A DNA stretch of 33,089 nt from Candidatus Wolfebacteria bacterium RIFCSPLOWO2_01_FULL_47_17b (GTDB taxonomy: Bacteria > Patescibacteriota > Minisyncoccia > UBA6257 > JAGOQP01): assembly GCA_001793865.1 (NCBI GenBank), contig MGIS01000012.1, positions 27,237 through 60,325 of the forward strand, read 5' to 3'. The notes beneath the pieces were generated by a model. It searched no databases. It saw only the letters and a list, made by a program, of their open reading frames with translations, and was not told where the DNA came from. Made by a program: the position numbers and the translations under genes. The number at the start of each line of letters is the position of its first letter. The first letter of the stretch is position 1. Shown here in pieces: positions 1 to 4,279 of this stretch.

Positions 1-828
1 GCCGTTGAACTTTTCGATGAGCGTGCGCAGAAGGCGCCTGTCATGATCTTCCAGCCCCAAGTCATCTATTTCAAACATTTCCAATGCTTCTTTCGCGACC
101 TCTTCGGTTACATTGTCCACATTCAGCACCTGCGCGACATCGCGCACCCTGCGGAGCAGGCGATTTGCGGTGCGGGGTGTGTAGCGCGCGGCGTGGGCAA
201 TTACGTCAATCGATTTCTCATCAAGATCAACGTCCAGAAGCTGTGCTGATCGGTCAACTATTTTTTTAATGTCATCCACTGTGTAGTAGTCAATCCTGAA
301 TGTGGCGCCAAACCGCGAACGCAACGGTGAGGACAAAAGATTTACGCGCGTCGTTGCCGCAATGAGCGTGAACGGTGGCAGATCAAGCGTGAGCATGCGT
401 GCCGCGGGGCCTTTGCCAATCACCAGATGCAGCATCCGCGACTCCATTGCCGGGTAGAGCATTTCTTCTATTGTACGATTTAGGCGGTGTACTTCGTCTA
501 TAAAGAGCACGTCCCCCGACTCCAGCGAGGAAAGAATTGCCGCGAGGTCCGCGGTTTTATCTATAACCGTGCCAGACGTAATCTTAAGCTGCGATCCGAG
601 TTCGGACGCAATAATGGTCGCAAGAGTAGTCTTGCCGAGTCCTGCCTGTCCATAGAGTAACAAATGCTCGATCGGCTCGTTTCTCTTCTTGGCTGCGGTA
701 AGAATCGTGTGCAGGTTTTTTTTCACGCGATCCTGCCCGACGTATTCATCAAATGATGACGGGCGAAGAATGGTTTCGATCGTGCGGTCGTCTACTGTTT
801 TTTTGTCCACAGCTTTTCCCCTTGACAT
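1..828 (-). CDS. ruvB: Holliday junction branch migration helicase RuvB (partial, C-terminus beyond window)
   Basis: RuvB is the hexameric AAA+ motor that, with RuvA, drives branch migration of Holliday junctions. The reading frame is open from the ATG at 828 to the window edge and gives 276 residues of the usual 330-345, so the last part of the winged-helix domain is missing. Visible motifs are Walker A GQAGLGKT at residues 60-67 (more often GPPGLGKT), Walker B DVLFIDEVH at 106-114, the sensor stretch with TTR, an SRFG arginine-finger region, and the C-terminal signature TPRTANRLLRRVRD (usually TPRIANRLLRRVRD). A TATAAT box lies 16 nt upstream of the start on the minus strand. No ruvA or ruvC is seen in the window. 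The identification is firm. Confidence 0.96.
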   Translation of the reverse strand, partial: MSRGKAVDKKTVDDRTIETILRPSSFDEYVGQDRVKKNLHTILTAAKKRNEPIEHLLLYGQAGLGKTTLATIIASELGSQLKITSGTVIDKTADLAAILSSLESGDVLFIDEVHRLNRTIEEMLYPAMESRMLHLVIGKGPAARMLTLDLPPFTLIAATTRVNLLSSPLRSRFGATFRIDYYTVDDIKKIVDRSAQLLDVDLDEKSIDVIAHAARYTPRTANRLLRRVRDVAQVLNVDNVTEEVAKEALEMFEIDDLGLEDHDRRLLRTLIEKFNG

Positions 829-844
829 ATTATGGTGTGGCAGT

Positions 845-850
845 ATTATA
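845..850 (-). promoter_or_regulatory. ruvB -10 box
   Basis: On the minus strand this reads TATAAT, 16 nt upstream of the ruvB ATG. No good -35 is seen at the expected spacing. The mRNA leader would be only about 10 nt. Confidence 0.5.
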
Positions 851-874
851 GCCCACTGTGGCACATTTTAGAAG

Positions 875-900
875 TTAGAGGTTGGAGATTAGAGGTTAGA
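875..900 (+). repeat. G-rich telomere-like degenerate repeat
   Basis: The stretch holds repeated TTAGAGG-type units (two copies of TTAGAGGTT and a related GGAGA spacer). Similar TTAGGG-like units occur at 6221-6253, 19630-19650, 31582-31614 and 32032-32069, so this looks like one copy of a dispersed repeat family. Confidence 0.4.
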
Positions 901-909
901 CGGAACCAC

Positions 910-938
910 TTGACGTATTGGGCGAAGTATGCTATACT
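910..938 (+). promoter_or_regulatory. Strong sigma70-type promoter of the ncRNA
   Basis: TTGACG at 910-915, a 17-bp spacer, and TATACT at 933-938. It points away from ruvB into a segment with no convincing protein gene but strong RNA structure, so it is read as the promoter of the RNA at about 945-1190. Confidence 0.75.
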
Positions 939-1107
939 GTTCACGCAGTCAAGATTCAAAATTAAAAATTCGAAATTGCATCCTTTGCGGATGCTTCCCT
1001 GGCCCTGTGGACAAACATTGGAATACTTCTACGCTCAGGACGTTGCGGTTTCGGCTACGACGCTCCTCTGAATTATTCTATCTGTTTTCCGGAGTTTTCC
1101 GGAGGGC

Positions 1108-1143
1108 AACATCCACACAGTTGTCCACAGAGTCAGGGTATTT
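1108..1143 (+). repeat. 36-bp direct repeat R1, copy 1
   Basis: This segment begins AACATCCACACAG and ends AGTCAGGGTATTT. It is identical over 36 bp to 2721-2756. It carries the 3' arm of the ncRNA closing stem, and it marks the left border of tandem unit 1. Confidence 0.9.
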
Positions 1144-1214
1144 ACCCCCACACCAAACAGAGAAGCGACATGAAAAGTGTCGCTTTTTGTAAAACTCTCG
1201 TTTGGTGTGGGGGT
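1144..1214 (+). mobile_element. 71-bp MITE-like palindromic insertion carrying a terminator
   Basis: Perfect 15-bp terminal inverted repeats (ACCCCCACACCAAAC at 1144-1158 and GTTTGGTGTGGGGGT at 1200-1214) enclose a further AGAG/CTCT pair and a central hairpin with a U-run. The 6-bp sequence GTATTT flanks both ends (1138-1143 and 1215-1220) like a target-site duplication. The paralogous repeat at 2751-2756 has a single GTATTT and no insertion, which serves as an empty site. No coding capacity is present. Any transposase would have to be supplied in trans. Confidence 0.75.
1164..1190 (+). terminator. Rho-independent terminator of the ncRNA
   Basis: Stem AGCGACA/TGTCGCT with a 7-nt loop, followed by TTTTTGT. 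It lies inside the MITE-like insertion, so the insertion seems to have given the ncRNA a new 3' end. Confidence 0.8.
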
Positions 1215-1225
1215 GTATTTGAGAA

Positions 1226-1248
1226 GTGAGTAGTGGGTTGTGAGAAAG
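1226..1248 (+). repeat. Direct repeat R2, copy 1
   Basis: 23 bp beginning GTGAGTAGTGGGTTGTG, matching 2767-2789 at 21 of 23 positions. It sits next to the terminator of the membrane-anchored gene in both tandem units. Confidence 0.75.
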
Positions 1249-1272
1249 AAAATACGCCGTGAGGCGTATTTT
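1249..1272 (-). terminator. Bidirectional terminator after the first membrane-anchored protein gene
   Basis: Stem AAAATACGCC/GGCGTATTTT with a GTGA loop. The A-run and T-run make it usable from both strands: for the minus-strand gene ending at 1276, and as a back-up terminator for the plus-strand ncRNA. Confidence 0.85.
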
Positions 1273-1275
1273 AAT

Positions 1276-1962
1276 TTATCCTTCGTATGGAGTAGTTTTG
1301 TACCGAAAGGTTTTCACGATATTCAGCATTTCATCCATAACTTCTTGCTCTTCAGCCATCTGCTTTTCTGGTCCTTCATTCCTCCCTGATCTAAAACTTA
1401 TCACGTAATCAGACCATGCGGCCGGCGAGAATTGAATAAGGTATGATTTACTAAATGAGCCCGCATCTCCAAATGTAACTTCATAAATATCTGACCCGCC
1501 AATACTCTTTCCAATCCTATAATCTTCTCTGGTAATAGGGCACCACTCTGGACGCGATTCGAACATATCATTACTAAATGAAAAATTGCAACTATCTACA
1601 CCATAAAATCTGTAGTCACCCGCAAAAATAACCGTTATCTGAATCGTTCCCGCTCCTTTACTCAAAATCACATTTGTCTGATACGAAGATCGTCCTCTGT
1701 TATAGAACGGACTGCTATTTGGGAGTGTGGTTATTGCAAAATCACTTGGGTAATCAAAAGAATAACCGTAATTTTTATCAGTATACGTTTTAATTGTTCT
1801 TTCAAGCGTTAAAGAAGAAGTATTAGATACAGGAGAAACTTCCGGCGATGGAGAATATTGAACGCTCAATACAGTATCATTTTGACCTTTTGGAATAAGC
1901 ACGACAGCTGCGAGGGCGATGACCACGACCACTAACGCTCCAATGAGTATGTTTTTTGCCAT
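1276..1962 (-). CDS. Membrane-anchored extracytoplasmic protein (unit 1), function unknown
   Basis: This 228-residue protein has a single N-terminal hydrophobic helix (about residues 4-23), then a Ser/Pro-rich linker (about 30-50), then a folded domain that begins near residue 60 with TDKNYGYSFDYPSDF. Related short domains are common in Patescibacteria surface proteins, and I infer an extracytoplasmic location; no enzymatic motif is seen. The first 27 residues are almost identical to those of the gene at 2840-3532, while the rest is unrelated in sequence, so the two genes share an anchor but not a payload. A minus-strand promoter TTGCTT-16-TAGAAT (2040-2067) leaves a leader of about 70 nt. 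The terminator at 1249-1272 follows directly. Confidence 0.8.
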   Translation of the reverse strand: MAKNILIGALVVVVIALAAVVLIPKGQNDTVLSVQYSPSPEVSPVSNTSSLTLERTIKTYTDKNYGYSFDYPSDFAITTLPNSSPFYNRGRSSYQTNVILSKGAGTIQITVIFAGDYRFYGVDSCNFSFSNDMFESRPEWCPITREDYRIGKSIGGSDIYEVTFGDAGSFSKSYLIQFSPAAWSDYVISFRSGRNEGPEKQMAEEQEVMDEMLNIVKTFRYKTTPYEG

Positions 1963-2039
1963 ATTTATTTAAATTTATTTTAAGTATAAATATGAGTATC
2001 ACGCCGTAGCTTTATGCGTAGGAGGATAGACATAGTTTT

Positions 2040-2067
2040 ATTCTACCTCTCCCCTCAAAATAAGCAA
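2040..2067 (-). promoter_or_regulatory. Promoter of the unit 1 membrane-anchored gene
   Basis: On the minus strand: TTGCTT (2067-2062), 16-bp spacer, TAGAAT (2045-2040). The -35 and adjoining CCCCTCAAAATAAGCAA block is conserved at 3550-3566 in unit 2, where the -10 is TACAAT at the same spacing. Confidence 0.65.
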
Positions 2068-2093
2068 CTTATTGATTATCCACATATGCGCTA

Positions 2094-2121
2094 TTGACTT
2101 ATAGATACACAAGAGTATATT
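2094..2121 (+). promoter_or_regulatory. Promoter of small RNA 1 (plus strand, divergent from the membrane gene)
   Basis: TTGACT (2094-2099), 16-bp spacer, TATATT (2116-2121), then AAC. The matching element in unit 2 (3574-3601) has TTGACT, a 16-bp spacer, TATACT and AAC. Conservation between the two units supports it as a real promoter. Confidence 0.65.
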
Positions 2122-2127
2122 AACTAT

Positions 2128-2187
2128 ACTTTGCTTCAGAAATGAAGTTCCGAGACCCCGCCACTTGTTGGCGGGGATCGCTTTTTA
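2128..2187 (+). ncRNA. Putative small RNA 1, converging on the mazF-like gene
   Basis: About 60 nt between the promoter at 2094-2121 and a terminator at 2156-2187. It contains a perfect CTTCA-GAAA-TGAAG tetraloop hairpin (2134-2147), then the terminator stem. It ends at the stop codon of the convergent mazF-like gene, so it is antisense to that gene's 3' untranslated region. The unit 2 counterpart is at 3608-3660. Its existence as a transcript is inferred from the promoter and terminator only. Confidence 0.5.
2156..2187 (+). terminator. Terminator of small RNA 1
   Basis: Stem CCCCGCC/GGCGGGG with a 7-nt loop, followed by ATCGCTTTTTA. The T-run is on the plus strand only, so it acts on plus-strand transcription rather than on the mazF-like gene. 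Confidence 0.75.
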
Positions 2188-2604
2188 TCACAGCATCCCA
2201 CATAATTTCTTGATTACAATGGAAAAATCCGCTTCTCCTAATTTCTCCACTTTCCTTAAAAATCTTTTATGGCTTGCAACGCGTGCCTGTGAAAGGTTTA
2301 TGGTTCTTTTCTCTCCAGATTTGTTCGTGAACATATAAAAATATTTTCCAAACTTGATACGACTCGTTACTGGAACAATAAATGAAGATTCGTCATTGAA
2401 TCGTTTCACAACAAGCACTGGCCGTTCAAACCTTTCGTTTTTGCCGTTTATCTCAACACCAATATTTTTGCCTACACTTATCCACCAAATTTCACGCTTG
2501 TGCGGGAATACTTTTGTCGGCGAAGCGTGTAATTTTATTTTTATGCGCGTCCAGTCAACGAATTCCCGGAGTTCTTGCCTTGTTAATTGATAATTCTGTT
2601 TCAT
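2188..2604 (-). CDS. PemK/MazF-family toxin-like protein (ribonuclease)
   Basis: This 138-residue protein resembles MazF/PemK mRNA interferases, which cut mRNA at short sequences. The middle shows KREIWWISVG, ERPVLVVKRF, the FIVPVTS strand and the INLSQARVASHKRFLRKVEKL helix region typical of the family. The N-terminal ~35 residues form an extra helical segment. The frame is open 22 codons further upstream, but that part lies over the promoter element shared with the NYN gene at 3660-4154; the ATG at 2604 matches that gene's ATGAAACA start, so I chose it. A 36-nt palindrome abuts the start codon. No canonical antitoxin gene is adjacent. The neighbour downstream is small RNA 1. Confidence 0.75.
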   Translation of the reverse strand: MKQNYQLTRQELREFVDWTRIKIKLHASPTKVFPHKREIWWISVGKNIGVEINGKNERFERPVLVVKRFNDESSFIVPVTSRIKFGKYFYMFTNKSGEKRTINLSQARVASHKRFLRKVEKLGEADFSIVIKKLCGML

Positions 2605-2640
2605 CCCGATTAGAAGGCTACCATTCGTCCTTCTAACGGG
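2605..2640 (-). promoter_or_regulatory. Palindrome against the mazF-like start codon
   Basis: Arms CCCGATTAGAAGG (2605-2617) and CCTTCTAACGGG (2629-2640) form a 12-bp hairpin with an 11-nt loop in the 5' leader, ending at the base before ATG. The NYN gene has the same upstream element but no palindrome, so this looks like an insertion. It could hide the ribosome entry site. Confidence 0.55.
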
Positions 2641-2645
2641 ACTCG

Positions 2646-2698
2646 TGACAGCCGAGTAGATTATACGCAAAGTATACCATGGTTATGGTATAAAACAA
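2646..2698 (-). promoter_or_regulatory. Promoter element of the mazF-like gene (shared with the NYN gene)
   Basis: On the minus strand: TTGTTT (2698-2693), 16-bp spacer, TATACT (2676-2671), then GTATAATCTACTCGGCTGTCA to 2646. The 32 bp at 2646-2677 match 4154-4185 at 28 positions, including the -10 and the GGCTGTCA block. Confidence 0.65.
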
Positions 2699-2720
2699 CC
2701 ATAGGTGGTGCAAAAAGAAT

Positions 2721-2756
2721 AACATCCACACAGTTGTCCACAGAGTCAGGGTATTT
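2721..2756 (+). repeat. 36-bp direct repeat R1, copy 2
   Basis: Identical to 1108-1143. This copy has one GTATTT (2751-2756) and no 71-bp insertion. The pairing 5' arm of the ncRNA is absent here, so this is a truncated or ancestral form of that region. It marks the left border of unit 2. Confidence 0.9.
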
Positions 2757-2766
2757 TAATTGAGTT

Positions 2767-2789
2767 GTGAGTGGTGGGTTGTGGGAAAG
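2767..2789 (+). repeat. Direct repeat R2, copy 2
   Basis: 23 bp beginning GTGAGTGGTGGGTTGTG, paralogous to 1226-1248. Confidence 0.75.
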
Positions 2790-2818
2790 AAAAACAGAAG
2801 CGATGAGCTTCTGTTTTT
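2790..2818 (-). terminator. Bidirectional terminator after the second membrane-anchored protein gene
   Basis: Stem AAAAACAGAAGC/GCTTCTGTTTTT with a 5-nt loop. It occupies the same place as 1249-1272 in unit 1, but with a different stem sequence. Confidence 0.85.
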
Positions 2819-2839
2819 AGAATCTTATTATTAATTTTA

Positions 2840-3532
2840 TTAGAAAAATTCTACACTCGCTAATATTTGTGTATTTGTTGGAACTTCTACTTTTTCAGAA
2901 TTTGCATCATAGTCATATGTAAAAATAAAGAATGAGCTTGCGGTATACAAGTCATTTCCAAATCTTGGGAGATAGTAGGTTTTCACAATTAAACCATTCT
3001 TCCATTTTCGTGTAGTTTCCACCCCTTTTTTTCCTCCTATCACAACATCTCTTACTGTATTTACCCATGATGGAGACTCACTATTTATTATCTCACTAAT
3101 TGTCCGATTTCGTCCAAGGCTCGGTTGATAAAAAGCATCTATAGATTGTATGGTTAAATCGATGACGAGGTGTGTGATCCTTACGATATTTCCATCTTCA
3201 TATACTTCTAATGATGGCTCTGGTGGGTTAATTTTTATATAAGCTGGATAGCGAAGCCTGATTTTATATTCATTATTGACATAAGTTTTCCAATCTTTTG
3301 TTTCTCCATTATTAATTGAAAAAGTATTTTTTAATTGAGCGTTTGGAGTTATTGCAGATAGTGTTGATTTAGCTGTCGGGGAAAGCATTGGAGGCGAAAC
3401 CTCCGGAGACGATGAAACTGCAGGCGAATACACAACCTGCGGATTGGTTTCCTGACCTTTAGGAATGAGCACGAAAGCCGCTAGGGCGATAACCACAACC
3501 ACCAGCGCCCCGATGAGTATGTTTTTTAACAT
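2840..3532 (-). CDS. Membrane-anchored extracytoplasmic protein (unit 2), function unknown
   Basis: This 230-residue paralogue of the gene at 1276-1962 has the same N-terminal transmembrane anchor (about residues 4-23), then a Ser/Pro-rich stretch (about 35-65). The following domain starts with WKTYVNNEYKIRLRYP and is of the same general short-domain type, but otherwise is not alignable to its paralogue by eye. No catalytic motif is recognised. The promoter TTGCTT-16-TACAAT ends 6 nt before the ATG, so the mRNA is probably leaderless, unlike the unit 1 gene. The terminator at 2790-2818 follows. A role at the cell surface is inference only. Confidence 0.8.
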   Translation of the reverse strand: MLKNILIGALVVVVIALAAFVLIPKGQETNPQVVYSPAVSSSPEVSPPMLSPTAKSTLSAITPNAQLKNTFSINNGETKDWKTYVNNEYKIRLRYPAYIKINPPEPSLEVYEDGNIVRITHLVIDLTIQSIDAFYQPSLGRNRTISEIINSESPSWVNTVRDVVIGGKKGVETTRKWKNGLIVKTYYLPRFGNDLYTASSFFIFTYDYDANSEKVEVPTNTQILASVEFF

Positions 3533-3538
3533 AGGTTC

Positions 3539-3566
3539 ATTGTAATCTCCCCCTCAAAATAAGCAA
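3539..3566 (-). promoter_or_regulatory. Promoter of the unit 2 membrane-anchored gene (leaderless)
   Basis: On the minus strand: TTGCTT (3566-3561), 16-bp spacer, TACAAT (3544-3539), ending 6 nt before the start codon. The -35 region is shared with 2062-2067. Confidence 0.65.
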
Positions 3567-3573
3567 GCTGGGG

Positions 3574-3601
3574 TTGACTTTTGAAATGGCGGGGGTATAC
3601 T
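3574..3601 (+). promoter_or_regulatory. Promoter of small RNA 2
   Basis: TTGACT (3574-3579), 16-bp spacer, TATACT (3596-3601). Only 7 bp separate its -35 from the -35 of the divergent membrane-protein promoter, so the two promoters probably compete for polymerase. Confidence 0.7.
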
Positions 3602-3607
3602 AACGTC

Positions 3608-3660
3608 ATATCCATACGAAAAGGCACCTCTCTGGGTTTTGTCCCTTGGTGGTGCCTTTT
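3608..3660 (+). ncRNA. Putative small RNA 2, converging on the NYN gene
   Basis: A transcript of about 53 nt is predicted between the promoter at 3574-3601 and the hairpin at 3619-3660. It is almost all hairpin and is antisense to the 3' end of the NYN gene. It corresponds to small RNA 1 in unit 1 by position and promoter, not by sequence. Confidence 0.45.
3619..3660 (+). terminator. Bidirectional terminator between small RNA 2 and the NYN gene
   Basis: Arms AAAAGGCACC and GGTGCCTTTT with an inner GGG/CCC pair. A- and T-runs on both sides let it stop the minus-strand NYN mRNA and the plus-strand small RNA. It overlaps the first base of the NYN stop codon. Confidence 0.75.
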
Positions 3661-4154
3661 CATTTTGAACGATATTCTAGCTTAGTTCCTAAATTATCCA
3701 TAAACACAATCTTCTCTTTTGCTGTCTTTTTGAGAAGCGTTGAACATGTCTTCTTATATGGACTCATCACAATTCTGAGTTTTTGATTCTGATACAGATG
3801 TCTGACTAAACTATAAAAGTCTCCGTCACTTGTCACAATAACCGCTTTATCATATTTCTCATAATCAAGCATTGCTTGTAACACTAGATCAGCATCGATG
3901 TTTCCCTTTATCCTTCCGTCTTTGTCGGGAACAACTGGTTTAAAAACAATGATATACCCTGCTTTCTGCAAGAATGAATACATATCCTTATTTTGCGGAA
4001 TGTAGCCGATAAAAAGATACGCGGTTGAAACTGAGTATTTTTCAAGCAGATATTTTCGAAAACGGACGAGATCTAATTTCCATCCGAGTCGCTGAATACC
4101 CAAATGTAAATTTTGACTATCTATAAAAGCGAAGTTGTTTTCTTCTTGTTTCAT
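3660..4154 (-). CDS. NYN/PIN-like domain protein (predicted ribonuclease)
   Basis: A 164-residue NYN-domain (PIN-like fold) protein of the LabA/DUF88 type, whose members are metal-dependent RNases. Acidic residues typical of the fold are visible: Asp12 in FIDSQNLH, the GNIDADLVLQAM block with two Asp residues, and VTSDGDFYSLV. Nearly the whole protein is this domain. The ATG at 4154 sits in GGCTGTCATGAA; upstream is TTGTAT-16-TATACT (4206-4179) with a further TATAAT at 4173-4168. The gene shares its promoter with the mazF-like gene, and both start ATGAAACA. Substrate and role, including whether it is a toxin, are not shown by the sequence. Confidence 0.8.
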   Translation of the reverse strand: MKQEENNFAFIDSQNLHLGIQRLGWKLDLVRFRKYLLEKYSVSTAYLFIGYIPQNKDMYSFLQKAGYIIVFKPVVPDKDGRIKGNIDADLVLQAMLDYEKYDKAVIVTSDGDFYSLVRHLYQNQKLRIVMSPYKKTCSTLLKKTAKEKIVFMDNLGTKLEYRSK

Positions 4155-4206
4155 GACAGCCGAGTAAATTATATAGAAAGTATACGCCTTTCCTGCAAAG
4201 ATACAA
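4154..4206 (-). promoter_or_regulatory. Promoter of the NYN gene
   Basis: On the minus strand: TTGTAT (4206-4201), 16-bp spacer, TATACT (4184-4179), then TATAAT (4173-4168) and GGCTGTCATGAA over the start. 4154-4185 matches 2646-2677 at 28 of 32 positions. Confidence 0.6.
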
Positions 4207-4216
4207 CATCGCGCAC

Positions 4217-4274
4217 GAAGTTCGTGAGACCAAGGTTCGGCCTTTGCAGACCAAGGCCGAACCTTACGAACTTC
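4217..4274 (+). repeat. 58-bp palindromic repeat element, full-length intergenic copy
   Basis: Nested arms: outer GAAGTTCGT/ACGAACTTC and inner AAGGTTCGGCCTT/AAGGCCGAACCTT with an 8-nt loop. A close copy lies at about 30064-30111. Core versions lie inside coding regions at 11641-11675 and 21217-21251, and a diverged one at 16607-16640. It has no U-run, so it is not a standard terminator, though it lies just downstream of the pilB-like stop codon. Confidence 0.8.
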
Positions 4275-4279
4275 CCGCT

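Larger units (their letters stand above)
945..1190 (+). ncRNA. Structured non-coding RNA, family not identified (6S-like architecture)
   Basis: A near-consensus promoter ends at 938 and a terminator hairpin with a U-run ends at 1190. Between them an 18-nt arm at 997-1014 (CCCTGGCCCTGTGGACAA) pairs with 1121-1138 (TTGTCCACAGAGTCAGGG) over 17 of 18 positions, including one G-U pair. Inside this closing stem an apical hairpin forms around 1036-1070 (AGGA/TCCT and CGTTG/CGACG arms). A separate perfect hairpin GCATCC/GGATGC occupies 979-995. One long closing stem, a large internal bubble and an apical hairpin resemble 6S RNA, but no 6S, tmRNA, RNase P or SRP signature was recognised. Two short plus-strand reading frames cross the segment without any protein similarity I recognise. 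The 3' arm is repeated at 2721-2756 without its partner arm. Confidence 0.6.

Noticed and set aside
832-1192. Two overlapping plus-strand reading frames (79 and 87 codons) downstream of ruvB
   Set aside because: They cross the structured RNA, its terminator and an inserted palindrome, and show no protein-like composition or similarity I recognise.
2076-2084. Perfect DnaA box TTATCCACA, plus another at 23038-23046 and TTGTCCACA variants at 1121 and 2734
   Set aside because: They are single and widely spaced, with no AT-rich unwinding region, dnaA or dnaN nearby, so there is no case for an origin.
1108-4190. Integron gene-cassette array
   Set aside because: Units carry own promoters, have no recognisable attC sites with GTTRRRY/RYYYAAC core pairs, and no integrase is in the window.
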